From positions 1 to 55,959 of the forward strand of contig NZ_JADEWT010000030.1 of the NCBI RefSeq assembly GCF_015207505.1: a stretch of DNA of 55,959 nucleotides, read 5' to 3'. The notes beneath the pieces are model-generated. The model did not search any database. It was given only the letters and a program-made list of their open reading frames with translations, and was not told the DNA's origin. Shown here one piece after another: positions 42,787 through 51,772 of the stretch (positions are counted from its first letter, which is position 1; each line of letters opens with the position of its first letter). The translations under genes were made by a program, and so were the position numbers. This DNA comes from Tychonema sp. LEGE 06208. GTDB taxonomy: Bacteria; Cyanobacteriota; Cyanobacteriia; Cyanobacteriales; Microcoleaceae.

Positions 42787-43464
42787 TTAGGAAGAGACTA
42801 ATTTAATTTCTACCCACGGAGTAGAAAATAGACCTTTCACAATTCCTCTTAACTTTCTAAGTTGTCGATTTTGTTGATCGAAGTAAGAACTCTCTGTATT
42901 AGCATTTTCGTAGGTAAATCGAACATGATAAGTACCGGGGCTGAAAGTTCCGAATGACAATGAACGATTTTTCCACCGATTATAGTAGGCTACAAATAGA
43001 AGGCTATTCTCATTCCAGTAGAATTCTCCTTCCCAAAATACTGTGAAGCTTTTTCCAGGTGGAACCAATGGAAAATCACGCTCAGTCAGAGGTATAAGAC
43101 TCAATGCAAAGTCATCCATAAAAAGGGCTTTATCATTGAATCCTATGAATTCTGGGGTAAGGTGGTACTTATTGAAACGGATGGGTAGTGAGGTTTTGTT
43201 GGTAATGCGAATACCAAATTGCCAAGGGGTCTTTATATCTGGCATATTTTCTGGAATAGTCACTACCTGATTCGGCACAACAGTTTCAAAGATGACTCCA
43301 TCTACTTCAACTGAATTGTTGGTATCAGTTAACTGAACAGATGTTAATTCAGTAGTTTTGACTGCTCTCATATTTATTGAAGCAAATACTTCGCTAGAAG
43401 CATGAGTTACTGCTAGTCCTCCAGACAGAAATAAAGCCACCAGAAATATAAAAAAATACTTCAT
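42787..43464 (-). CDS. Secreted hypothetical protein (paralogue A)
   Basis: About 225 residues from the ATG at 43464, chosen over an in-frame TTG because GAGAGGG lies just upstream. A clear signal peptide (MKYFFIFLVALFLSGGLAVT HAS) leads to one beta-rich domain. Its motifs are VEVDGVIFETVVPNQVVTIP, FGIRITNKTSLPIRF, FPLVPPGKSFTVFWEGEFYW and GTYHVRFTYEN. The domain looks immunoglobulin/jelly-roll like and ends in WVEIKLV. The same domain occurs twice in the neighbouring paralogue. No family is recognised. It is probably periplasmic or extracellular. Confidence 0.7.
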   Translation of the reverse strand: MKYFFIFLVALFLSGGLAVTHASSEVFASINMRAVKTTELTSVQLTDTNNSVEVDGVIFETVVPNQVVTIPENMPDIKTPWQFGIRITNKTSLPIRFNKYHLTPEFIGFNDKALFMDDFALSLIPLTERDFPLVPPGKSFTVFWEGEFYWNENSLLFVAYYNRWKNRSLSFGTFSPGTYHVRFTYENANTESSYFDQQNRQLRKLRGIVKGLFSTPWVEIKLVSS

Positions 43465-43466
43465 AT

Positions 43467-43648
43467 CTCGCCCTCTCAATTACCGGACAATCAGCGAACA
43501 AACCAGAACCACACCGCCGCACCAATTACCGTCAACCAAGATAATTTACCGCCACCGCTAGAATGTCGGGGCTGCTTCACTAAAGTGTATCGATAATATC
43601 CTAAAACAGGCTGACAATCATTTCGAGCCGACGCAGAACTAGGCCAAT
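43467..43648. repeat. 182-bp direct repeat, copy 1 (gene 3' fragment plus leader)
   Basis: This block differs from 45128-45309 at only three positions. It contains the 3' end of a decayed gene on the minus strand: coding for ...LGYYRYTLVKQPRPSSGGG, KLSWLTVIGAAVWFWFVR, stop at 43491-43493. It also contains the leader and ribosome-binding site of paralogue A. It ends three bases before that gene's ATG. Upstream of the block the frame is closed by a stop, so this copy is only a fragment. Confidence 0.9.
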
Positions 43649-43817
43649 TTAGACTCAGATGTGAGTAGTCCTACATTCTGTGTGAGAGTAAACGCACTAC
43701 TAGATGGGCCGGAAAGCACGATTATCGAGCTAGTTGATAATACGAAGAAAAATTTTCTGAATTGCATTGTTTTTACGTATGGGGGAAATTACACAAAAAG
43801 AAATAGTGATTCGCCAT

Positions 43818-45125
43818 TCAAAGCTCGATTAAGCGGAATTCAACAAAGGGAGTATCCACCCACCCAGTCCAAACTTTTTCTATTGGCAGACTTTCAATCG
43901 ACTCCCCAGCAAGATTTTTCTTCGGTATGGTATCACTCGTATTGTAATACTGGAAGCGGAAGTGATATATACCTGGCTTGAGTTGGTCAAAAGAGCATGA
44001 GCCACCATATCCGCTAGAGACACCAAGCGAAAATTGGCTATGGTTAGTCCAGAAGAGGCTGATATCTGGAAAAAATGTCACACTCTTTCCAGGTGTGACT
44101 AACAGAAAGTCAGATTCTTCAGGCCCTCTCATCCAGTCGGTAGCATAGCCTCTTCGCTGTACCTGACCATCTGGCATTATAAGTTCTGGGTAAAAACTGC
44201 CATAAAAGCTGAAGTAAAATGGGGTTGGTGTGTTGTTGGTAATCCGCATACCAATCTGTACAGATTGGTAGGAATTGTCATTCTTATGTGGCAGGGTTAA
44301 CAATGGCTCAGGTATGAAAGTTTCAAAACGAATACCATCTACTTCCACGGCGCTGTTATGCAACCCAACAGGTTGAAGTAGGCGAAAATTAGCTAAGGGA
44401 GTTACCAACTGACCTGTCCCAGCTACTTCTATTCTCTCTAGCGGCATTTCTTTTTTTTCTAGTATTTCTTTAATGTTAAAAAGAGTGAATGGATTTGTGT
44501 ATACTATTATCCCCGTCGGAGTTTCATAAGTGAATCGAACCTGATATTCCCCAGACCCAAGAATATCAAAAGACCAAGATTTATCGATATCAATAGGGCT
44601 TTCATCGTAGGTGGGGCGATGTAATATCAGTTGAAGTAAATTATTTTGCCAAGACAGTCTTCCCTCCATAGAGGTGGATATCTGCTGTCTGACCCCAACT
44701 AACGAGCCATGATATTCTCCGTTCCCAATTTGCCTATTTATCGGTTCTCTTCGGTGCAGTGCTTGACCATCTGGTCCGAATATTTCTGGAATTAAAGCAT
44801 CATAATCTATAGCCAAGGGAACAGGGGCTGGTGTATTATTAGTAAGGCTGACAGTAAAGCTGAATTCAGCAGTGACACCGGGCTTGTTTTCGGGGATGGA
44901 TATTGCCACAATTTTTGGCCATTCCATTTTCAGTTGAAGGCTATTTTCTTTCAGTTGAAGGTCATTTTGTTTAACTTGATTGCTGCGCTTAGATTTTCTA
45001 GATGCCATGTTTGTTACCTTTTCAACTTTTGAATTTTCATTGCCAACAGCTTGTATACTTCCATAGGTTACTACCAAAAGCGCGGCCATTAGTAAAGCTA
45101 ATAAAAACCGGAAAAAATACCTCAT
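43818..45125 (-). CDS. Secreted hypothetical protein with two copies of the domain (paralogue B)
   Basis: About 435 residues from the ATG at 45125 (GAGAGGG upstream; an in-frame TTG is less likely). It has a signal peptide (MRYFFRFLLALLMAALLVVT) and a short basic, Gln/Lys-rich segment. Two related beta-rich domains follow (about 70-205 and 245-435). Both show the pattern ...FSFTVSLTNNTPAPVPL / IGMRITNNTPTPFYFSFYG, PEI/PEL xxPDGQ, GKSVTFF and YQVRFTYE/YHFRFQYYN. The second domain is the closer match to paralogue A. This looks like an old tandem duplication. Function unknown; an exported surface protein is likely. Confidence 0.7.
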   Translation of the reverse strand: MRYFFRFLLALLMAALLVVTYGSIQAVGNENSKVEKVTNMASRKSKRSNQVKQNDLQLKENSLQLKMEWPKIVAISIPENKPGVTAEFSFTVSLTNNTPAPVPLAIDYDALIPEIFGPDGQALHRREPINRQIGNGEYHGSLVGVRQQISTSMEGRLSWQNNLLQLILHRPTYDESPIDIDKSWSFDILGSGEYQVRFTYETPTGIIVYTNPFTLFNIKEILEKKEMPLERIEVAGTGQLVTPLANFRLLQPVGLHNSAVEVDGIRFETFIPEPLLTLPHKNDNSYQSVQIGMRITNNTPTPFYFSFYGSFYPELIMPDGQVQRRGYATDWMRGPEESDFLLVTPGKSVTFFPDISLFWTNHSQFSLGVSSGYGGSCSFDQLKPGIYHFRFQYYNTSDTIPKKNLAGESIESLPIEKVWTGWVDTPFVEFRLIEL

Positions 45126-45127
45126 TG

Positions 45128-45309
45128 CTCGCCCTCTCAATTACCGGACAATCAGCGAACAAACCAGAACCACACCGCCGCACCAATTACCGTCAACTAA
45201 AATAATTTACCGCCACCGCTAGAAGGTCGGGGCTGCTTCACTAAAGTGTATCGATAATATCCTAAAACAGGCTGACAATCATTTCGAGCCGACGCAGAAC
45301 TAGGCCAAT
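45128..45309. repeat. 182-bp direct repeat, copy 2
   Basis: The partner of 43467-43648. In this copy the C-terminal frame is broken by a TAG (GGTAAATTATTTTAG on the minus strand), where copy 1 reads KLSW. It carries the leader and ribosome-binding site of paralogue B. Confidence 0.9.
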
Positions 45310-45594
45310 GTGACGAAGAAGAATTTGACCAATAATTGGACGGCATATTCTGCATTCTACCGGGGGGAAACCATAGGATAATTGCAGTTTTAAACGCTCT
45401 GGCAAGTGCTGTTGAGAGGCAATTTCCTTTTTAGTCGCTGCCACAAACTCATACTTCAGATCGATGGTGGGAGTTTGGCCAATTGTGTGATGGCAACTGC
45501 TACAAAACTGATTGCTAGCTAGCAAAAGATGGTTGTCTGCAATCACGTCTGTCGCAGTAATGTTTTTACCGTAAGCTTGTCCCCAGTAGTTCAT
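45152..45594 (-). pseudogene. Decayed gene, CxxCH protein with C-terminal membrane helix
   Basis: The 5' frame starts MNYWGQAYGKNITATDVIAD and contains FCSSCHHTIGQ. At a run of six C (about 45362-45367 on the plus strand as G) the sense continues in another frame: PPGRMQNMPSNYWS ... LGYYRYTLVKQPRP. That second frame then meets a TAG before the membrane helix. Two lesions therefore separate this from an intact gene. As annotated naively it gives a 110-residue frame ending at 45262. The CxxCH could be metal- or heme-binding, but there is no signal peptide. Family unknown. Confidence 0.55.
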
Positions 45595-46391
45595 AAGTCC
45601 TCCTGATGCCCCTGATTATAAATGAAAAGATTGATAACGATGCCACAAATGTATCTAGTTAAAAGCTCAATCAAAAATAGACAACATCATTAAGCTTTGT
45701 AACTGTTCTATTTACAGGACTTAACGGCTGGACTGAATTTCGATTACAAACACGCTATCAACATTATTAGAGTACATAATGAGTATTTTTACTGAACTTT
45801 TTGATGTTCATATTAAATCCCAATTTTATGCTCAACCGGGTATTTATATGTAGGTACAGTGAAGTTAAATTTACAGAATATTTACAATATACTCCGTTGA
45901 CTTCACGCAATCTTCAAGAGTAATTGTTGCCTAGGATTATAAATTATATCCGGTAGACTAGAAAATTGGTGATTTTACAGCGGCACAAAATACAACTTTG
46001 TCTCTAACCTTGCTCAAGTGAGTCTAAGTGTTTTATGTAAGTAGTTTTATTTAAATGTGTGATGCAAGCCGAAACGTCGATTCCCTACGGGATAGCTGCG
46101 CTTCACGCACTTGTTGTACAATGGAACTCAAAAAGTCGATCGCACGTTTGGACAATTTACTCAAAAGGTCGATCGCACGTTTGGACAATTTACTCAAAAG
46201 GTCGATCGCACTTGTTGTACTATGGAACTCAAGAGGTCGATCGACAACAAACAGACAACAGCCTTCTTAATAAATACCTTTAAATTTAATTTTTGGGGCA
46301 GACTCTCCAGCCCACCCCACTCATGGTTTCAAGAAACAGGATGGGGAAAATTAGAGCCGCGCCAGCTTATCTTAATATCTGACGCTTAAAT
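45595..46391. other. Gene-poor spacer with a GATCG-linked tandem repeat
   Basis: About 450 bp of AT-rich sequence without visible features is followed by a tandem array (46108-46242) and a fragment TTTTGGGGCAGACTCTCCAG CCCACCCC resembling the GGGGCGGGCT repeats at the right edge. Overlapping open frames in the array are products of its 33-bp periodicity and are not called as genes. Confidence 0.55.
46108..46242. repeat. Alternating 33/35-bp tandem repeat containing GGTCGATCGCAC
   Basis: Two identical 33-bp units (GCACGTTTGGACAATTTACT, CAAAAGGTCGATC) are flanked on both sides by a 35-bp variant unit (GCACTTGTTGTACAATGGAA, CTCAAAAAGTCGATC; second copy with TACTATGG). All four share the GTCGATCGCAC junction, giving an A-B-B-A' order. 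Confidence 0.85.
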
Positions 46392-47054
46392 TTATTTCCG
46401 CACCATCACGGACTTAATCGCAGCATTTGGCTGATACTTGTTAGTCTGATAAAATCCATTTTTGCCAGCACCGTAAACTCCAGCAAATTGCTTTCCATCT
46501 GCTTTGGGAACAAACATAATTTTTCGAGTCGGTTGTTTGGCAAAAACCACTCCTTCTCTCATTTCATTGTCCACGTTATAAGATAAAGTAGCTTTGCCGT
46601 AAATTGCTTCTGCTTGTTTCAATTTCATTCCCGGCCCGACGCCCTGAACTGTTTTATAGTTAGGATTCTCAGTCATCAGAAGGTCAATAACATCGGTATC
46701 TTTCAGCTTTGTACCAGCAGCGTAGATAATCCGATACTGCACTTTGCCCGATCGACTAATCGCCACTGCATCAAAGTCTACCATAAAAGGAGACTCTACC
46801 TTAAACTGTGCGGTGGAACCGAGAGCTTGTTTCAGTTGTCGGAAAGTCATTCCCACTTTTGCTTCGCCAATTGCCCGATCGCTAATTGCTACACTTGTAG
46901 AGGAAGGTTTTGTCGCAGCATTGGCCGTTTCCCCCAGCTTATGTGCGCCCCCACGCGCCACAGCAGCCCCGGGAATCGAGATTAAGGTGAGGTAACTGCC
47001 GATCGCCAGCAAAACAGCTATCATCGATCCAGATAAAATTTTTAGATTCAACAT
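46392..47054 (-). CDS. Exported protein with two BamE/SmpA-like repeats
   Basis: A 220-residue protein with an N-terminal hydrophobic signal or anchor (MIAVLLAIGSYLTLISIPGA). Two similar motifs are visible: AIGEAKVGMTFRQLKQALG (about 62-80) and QGVGPGMKLKQAEAIYGKAT (about 137-156). Both resemble the helix-turn of SmpA/BamE-like lipoprotein domains. The C-terminus (FAGVYGAGKNGFYQTNKY) is beta-like. Function unknown; probably periplasmic. It is divergent from the small membrane protein, with start codons overlapping by 2 bp. Confidence 0.7.
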   Translation of the reverse strand: MLNLKILSGSMIAVLLAIGSYLTLISIPGAAVARGGAHKLGETANAATKPSSTSVAISDRAIGEAKVGMTFRQLKQALGSTAQFKVESPFMVDFDAVAISRSGKVQYRIIYAAGTKLKDTDVIDLLMTENPNYKTVQGVGPGMKLKQAEAIYGKATLSYNVDNEMREGVVFAKQPTRKIMFVPKADGKQFAGVYGAGKNGFYQTNKYQPNAAIKSVMVRK

Positions 47055-47241
47055 GAGTAATTCCTCAAGATTTCAACTTCGATTATCAACCCGCATCTTC
47101 TTAACAGTTTTCGGGATAACTTTGTTAGTTTGGATTCTCCGAGGTGTTGGCCTCTTGACATTCCTTCCCGGCGGTGTTATTTGGGTACTGATTTTTTTGT
47201 CTTTTGTTACGGGTATCCTCAGCACTTTACTGCGCCGATAA
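47053..47241 (+). CDS. Small membrane protein, cyanobacterial
   Basis: A 62-residue protein with two hydrophobic helices: STRIFLTVFGITLLVWILRG and LPGGVIWVLIFLSFVTGILS. The sequence is coherent and looks conserved in cyanobacteria (memory, not a search). It is divergent from the exported-protein gene, with a 2-bp overlap of starts. Function unknown. Confidence 0.65.
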   Translation: MSNSSRFQLRLSTRIFLTVFGITLLVWILRGVGLLTFLPGGVIWVLIFLSFVTGILSTLLRR

Positions 47242-47545
47242 CCAAACATCCGGTATTTATTGCCTTTCTCAAAAAGGTGAAAATTCAGTCGATTTTAGAT
47301 TTTAGATTTTAGATTGGGGATTGACAAATTTTAGACTTTAGATTGTGGGATTGAGCGATTGAAAAAGCGATCCATACCTCATATCAAATTCTCTATTCAT
47401 CGGAATAGTAAATTCACTGTTGATTGTTGACTGTTAACTGTTAACTGTTGACTGTTGACTGTTGACTGTTGACTGTTGACTGTTATTTGTTGGTTGTTGG
47501 TTGCAATGCCCAATGCCCAATGCCCAATGCCCAATGCCCAATGCC
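47242..47545. repeat. Spacer of short repeats with a partial MITE end
   Basis: The spacer contains GATTTTA heptamers (47292-47320) and a half copy of the MITE end (CATATCAAATTCTCTATTCA then TCGGAATAGT, 47383-47407). GACTGTT heptamers (about 47413-47485) and AATGCCC heptamers (about 47503-47556) follow. The last array runs into the 3' end of the YihY gene. No gene is seen. Confidence 0.75.
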
Positions 47546-48577
47546 CTATGCCCTATACCCTATCAATTGTTTCATAGCTTTTCCTACTGTCACGTTTAAC
47601 TGAGCTCCGAGCAACATCGCCAAAGAAGAAAGATCGAGCCACAACAGCAACATAATAAAAGTTCCGATCGTCCCGTAAGCCCAAGTGAAATTGCTCAAAT
47701 GCACAACATAAAACCGAAACAAAGCCGAAAACAGCGCCCACAAAATAGCAGCAAAAACTGCTCCCGAAAAAATCGGAATATTGGCTTGGTGGCGGCTGGG
47801 CCCGTAGCGATAAACAAAGGCAAAGGCAACTGATACAATCCCTAAAGCAATCGGCCACCGCCACAGCCCCCAAACAGCTAATAGTTGCGACTCTAAAGGG
47901 CAGTTTTTGGCTAGCAGCAAGCAATTTTGGACATCTTTTAAATCGCAATTGGCGACGGACTCCAGCAGGCAACTCTGGCGGGCAATAGCTTGTACAATTA
48001 AGTCGCTGACAAATACGGCGGCCGATGCTATAATTAACAGCACAATTGTACCGATACTCAGACCTATAGAAATGAGTTTCGCTTTCACAAAAGATCTAGT
48101 TCGATCGCTAGGGATTTTATGGATGCGATCGAGAGCAGCCATCGCCGCGCTCATGACTCCAGAAAATGCCCACAGCGACACTACAAAACTCACGGAAAAC
48201 AGCCCTTTATTGCGAGTTAACAGAATTTCTTTGATGACGCCGCGAATCAAATTGCGAATGTCATCGGGTATTACTTCCCCCAAAAGACCGGCGATTTGAT
48301 ACAGTGTTGACTGCAAAGGTTCAAAAAGGGCGATCGCCGACAACACCGCCAACAGCCCCGGAAATAGCGCCAGTATAGAATTGTAGGCCATTTCTGCTGA
48401 CAGCCCAGGCAAGCGCTGCTCTCCCGCTTGCGCGCCGACTTCCCTGAGCGTGCCCCAAGTCAAACACCGACAAAACACTAAAAAATCACTAAACTTTTTT
48501 GTGATGGCTCGAAGCTTCTTTAAAAGCGCCTTAAACAAAGCTAAACTCAGGTAGCGCAACCAGTAATAAATGTTCAT
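47546..48577 (-). CDS. YihY/BrkB family membrane protein
   Basis: About 343 residues, with the ATG at 48577 preferred to a GTG six bases upstream. Six hydrophobic helices and the motifs LSAEMAYNSILALFPGLLAV and YRYGPSRHQANIPIFSGAVF define the YihY (formerly ribonuclease BN) family. Members are inner-membrane proteins of unclear, possibly transport, function. A hydrophilic cysteine-containing loop (about 200-235, SCLLESVANCDLKDVQNCLL) is an apparent insertion. The final codons come from the CAATGCC heptamer tract. Confidence 0.85.
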   Translation of the reverse strand: MNIYYWLRYLSLALFKALLKKLRAITKKFSDFLVFCRCLTWGTLREVGAQAGEQRLPGLSAEMAYNSILALFPGLLAVLSAIALFEPLQSTLYQIAGLLGEVIPDDIRNLIRGVIKEILLTRNKGLFSVSFVVSLWAFSGVMSAAMAALDRIHKIPSDRTRSFVKAKLISIGLSIGTIVLLIIASAAVFVSDLIVQAIARQSCLLESVANCDLKDVQNCLLLAKNCPLESQLLAVWGLWRWPIALGIVSVAFAFVYRYGPSRHQANIPIFSGAVFAAILWALFSALFRFYVVHLSNFTWAYGTIGTFIMLLLWLDLSSLAMLLGAQLNVTVGKAMKQLIGYRA

Positions 48578-48723
48578 AGGCACAGGAAAGGGGAAAGGTG
48601 AAAATGCAAAATGGATGTACGGGCGATCTTCTTCGAGGGCTCCGCTAACGACAATTGGAAATCAAGAGCGTTAATTAATTAAGCTATTACCCATTCTTCA
48701 ATCTAAAATCTAAAATTAACAAT

Positions 48724-49362
48724 ATGGCTCAGGATGTCAGACAGTGGTTAGATGAAATTAAGCGGCTGCAACAGCAGTTAACAGAGGTTTCGCGCGATCG
48801 CGATGATGCGGGTGAAAGTGCGGCTCAGTGGCGACAGCTTTACAATACAGAAGCCGAACAGCGCCGGAATGATGCTAAATTAACTCAGCAAAGCATCGCT
48901 GCTTTGGAAGCACAAATAGAAGAGTTACAAAGTTTTTCGCCGATTGCGCCCGAAGGCGAAGATGCTGGAATTGCTCGCCAGCAGGAAGTCGCACAACTGC
49001 AAACAGTGGGCGAACTTAAAGCTAAGTTAGCAGAAGTTCTCGAAGAGCGCGATCGGGCGATCGAACAAATTAAACAATTGAGTCAAGCCCTCAAACAAGA
49101 AGAAGCCCGTCACGCCGATACTAGCAGGAATTTAACCACCGCCCTCGGAGACGCAGTTGACTTGCTGGCGAAAGCACAAACTGTTCCTACTACCAAAATG
49201 GAAACACCAGCATATTCTCTTGAAATAGTACCTACTCGCACTGCAAATCCCGGCGAAACTGCGATCGAAATTCGTCAAAATCCCGCTCCAAATGGTCGAA
49301 ATTCCGCTCAGCTTCCACCTTCTAAAAACCAGTTAATAGATTTACCGCCCTTCGGGAATTAG
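48724..49362 (+). CDS. Coiled-coil hypothetical protein
   Basis: A 212-residue protein with a long coiled coil over about 5-150 (QWLDEIKRLQQQLTEV; AALEAQIEELQSF; ELKAKLAEVLEERDRAIEQI) and a disordered tail. No enzymatic or membrane motif is visible. It is divergent from the YihY gene. A structural or adaptor role is possible, but that is inference. Confidence 0.68.
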   Translation: MAQDVRQWLDEIKRLQQQLTEVSRDRDDAGESAAQWRQLYNTEAEQRRNDAKLTQQSIAALEAQIEELQSFSPIAPEGEDAGIARQQEVAQLQTVGELKAKLAEVLEERDRAIEQIKQLSQALKQEEARHADTSRNLTTALGDAVDLLAKAQTVPTTKMETPAYSLEIVPTRTANPGETAIEIRQNPAPNGRNSAQLPPSKNQLIDLPPFGN

Positions 49363-49961
49363 GAATGAGCCAAGCGACTTGTGGCGAACATTTGTGGGAC
49401 GGTTAGATTTTGTGCGATCGACTAATATAACAAAAACGGTTCGTAGTACGGACTTTATTCCGCAAAACAAGAACTACTAATATAACAAAAACGGTTCGTA
49501 GTACGGACTTTATTCCGCACTACGAACCGACTCAAGTCCGCACTACAAACCTGTAGTGTTGACTTTAACTGGTTCCCAGGCTCCAGCGAAAGGAACCCAT
49601 ATCACTCTTGCTCTGCCTCGCTTTATGTAACTGTTTCCCAGATGGAGGTAGAGCCTCGCCTATCTGCGTTACCAGGCAGAGTCTGGTAACAAGTAGCAAG
49701 TAGTTTCTTCCTTCTTCCTTCTTCCTTCTTCCGACGGACATCGGACTTACATCCGTTACATCCCGTACATTGCTCGTTGCCGAACTTCCTTCTTCCGACG
49801 GACATCGGACTGATGACGTTGGACGGAAAGCTCGGGGGGACAGCACTAATAACCAATCACTAATGACTAATCACCAATCACCAATCACTAATAACTAATA
49901 ACTAATAACTAATAACTAATGACTAATGACTAATGACTAATGACTAATGACTAATGACTTC
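49363..49961. repeat. Repeat-rich spacer between the coiled-coil and thrC genes
   Basis: Two 44-bp direct copies (49421-49464 and 49476-49519; period 55) of ACTAATATAACAAAAACGGT..ACTTTATTCCGCA are followed by an inverted part of the same sequence. Next come an inverted relative of the 21426 repeat (about 49734-49805) and ACTAATA/ACTAATG heptamers (about 49850-49960) that reach the thrC stop codon. No gene is seen. Confidence 0.8.
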
Positions 49962-51119
49962 TTAAAATCCCATCGCCCCAGCTACAGCATCCAAACTAGG
50001 AGCAATTCCCTGTTTGAATTTGTTATTGCTGTGATTGATTGCTGTATCCGGGTCTTTTAAGCCGTTACCGGTGAGCACGCAAACCACTGTCGCTCCTGTC
50101 GGAACTTGGTCTTTTACCTTCAGCAAACCGGCTACAGAAGCGGCGCTTGCGGGTTCGCAGAAAATCCCTTCTTGGGATGCTAGCAGGCGGTAAGCGTCGA
50201 GAATTTCCTCATCCGTAACAGCACTAAAACTGCCGCGGCTGGCTTCCGAAGCGGCGATCGCCTGTTTCCAGCTAGCAGGGTTGCCGATCCGAATTGCTGT
50301 CGCCAAGGTTTCCGGGTTCGCCACCGCTTTGCCGGTGACTAACGGCGCTGCTCCGGCTGCTTGAAATCCCATCATCTGCGGCAGGCGCGAACATTTTTTT
50401 GCTTGGTGGTATTGACAAAAACCCATCCAGTATGCTGTGATGTTTCCCGCATTTCCCACGGGAATGCACAGCCAGTCGGGCGCGTCGCCCAAGGCGTCCA
50501 CTACTTCAAAGGCGCCGGTTTTCTGCCCTTCTAAGCGGTAAGGATTGACGGAGTTGACTAAAGTCACGGGATAGCTGACGGCCATTTCGCGGACGATTTC
50601 TAAGGCTCGATCGAAGTTTCCCCCAATCGCAATTACTTCGGCACCGTAAAGCAAGGCTTGTGCCAACTTGCCCAAAGCGACGTATCCTTCGGGAATCAGC
50701 ACGAAAGCCCGCATTCCGCCGCGTCTGGCGTAGGCTGCCGCGGCGGCGGAAGTATTGCCGGTGCTGGCGCAAATTACTGCCTCTGCGCCGGCTTCCTTGG
50801 CTTTGGAAATTGCCATTGTCATCCCCCTGTCTTTGAAACTACCAGTGGGGTTGAGGCCGTCGTATTTGACCAGGACGCGCACGTCTCTACCGATGAGAGA
50901 GGCGATCGCCGGTGCTGGAATCAGGGGAGTGTTGCCTTCTTGGAGCGTCACTACGGGCGTGGTTTCCGTCACCGGCAGGTAGGGGCGATAAGCTTCGATC
51001 AAGCCAGGCCAACCGTAGCGTTTCGGCGAGGCTGCAGGGGCAGCGGAGTTAGCCGCGGAGTGAGTAGCAGAGTCAGTAGCAGGTAGGATCGGGGTCACGA
51101 TGTCAATGGTTTTAGGCAA
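49962..51119 (-). CDS. thrC: Threonine synthase
   Basis: A 385-residue fold-type II PLP enzyme converting O-phosphohomoserine to threonine in the cytosol. The PLP lysine is Lys96 in [10 protein letters not shown]. Other signatures are [14 protein letters not shown] (phosphate loop), [13 protein letters not shown] and VPVGNAGN-like [12 protein letters not shown]. The first ~30 residues are Ala/Ser/Thr-rich and poorly conserved. The TTG at 51119 could instead be replaced by a GTG at 51098. No operon partner is apparent. Confidence 0.92.
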   Translation of the reverse strand: MPKTIDIVTPILPATDSATHSAANSAAPAASPKRYGWPGLIEAYRPYLPVTETTPVVTLQEGNTPLIPAPAIASLIGRDVRVLVKYDGLNPTGSFKDRGMTMAISKAKEAGAEAVICASTGNTSAAAAAYARRGGMRAFVLIPEGYVALGKLAQALLYGAEVIAIGGNFDRALEIVREMAVSYPVTLVNSVNPYRLEGQKTGAFEVVDALGDAPDWLCIPVGNAGNITAYWMGFCQYHQAKKCSRLPQMMGFQAAGAAPLVTGKAVANPETLATAIRIGNPASWKQAIAASEASRGSFSAVTDEEILDAYRLLASQEGIFCEPASAASVAGLLKVKDQVPTGATVVCVLTGNGLKDPDTAINHSNNKFKQGIAPSLDAVAGAMGF

Positions 51120-51218
51120 TGGCCAAAGAATTTACACTAATTTTAGCTCGATCGGTTAATTTGATGTTTAATACGATCGGTTCAGGTTAAAGTAACTTAA
51201 TGGTGTGAATGCGTAGAT

Positions 51219-51506
51219 ATGTCTACTCAATTACTAATGTCAAATAATTCATCCACTCTTTCCCGGCCTCAAATCACCGCGAGCCATCCCGAAACGGCTA
51301 GTCCTTCTGCCCGATCGACCTGCTTGACTCGCAAATTAGATTTGGTTAAGTGCCCCTACCAAGCCGATCAGCAAGTTAAGTTCCTGCACTTACAAGCGGA
51401 AATTGACTCCTTGCTGTTGCAGGTACAAACTCTCAAACAGCAGCGCTCTGTTGCTTGCTCTCAATTGGCGATCGAACACAATTCTGTTGTCAGCAACGGC
51501 AATTAG
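51219..51506 (+). CDS. Small conserved hypothetical protein
   Basis: A 95-residue protein with a disordered N-terminal half (Ser/Thr/Pro-rich) and a C-terminal helix VKFLHLQAEIDSLLLQVQTL followed by KQQR, a probable short coiled coil. This helical segment is familiar from small cyanobacterial proteins. It lies divergent from thrC, 99 bp away, and upstream of desA on the same strand. Confidence 0.6.
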   Translation: MSTQLLMSNNSSTLSRPQITASHPETASPSARSTCLTRKLDLVKCPYQADQQVKFLHLQAEIDSLLLQVQTLKQQRSVACSQLAIEHNSVVSNGN

Positions 51507-51772
51507 TAGTGACAACTCGTGCTAATTGTGCCGCCCCTGTGGTATAAAAAGTAAAGTTTTGTTAACCCCAGTTAACCTGAGTGTTTTTTAAACCAAAAGC
51601 GCTAGCCATTATCAACGGCGGCTAGCGATAGCTAGCATTTGCTAAAACGCCCCTGCCTGTTGTTCAACTCGTCTGTCCCTAGCTGACAGCGAGCTGATAT
51701 TTTACTGTGCTTTTGTACTGCGTTAATTTTGTTAAGCCATCCACATGGCATACGGAGAATCGAAATCAATTT

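Noticed and set aside
45262..45594. Cytochrome c from the CSSCH motif
   Set aside because: There is no signal peptide, no distal Met ligand and the frame is broken.
46055..46389. Three overlapping plus-strand frames of 71-92 codons
   Set aside because: They are translations of the 33-bp tandem repeat in all three frames and show no real protein features.
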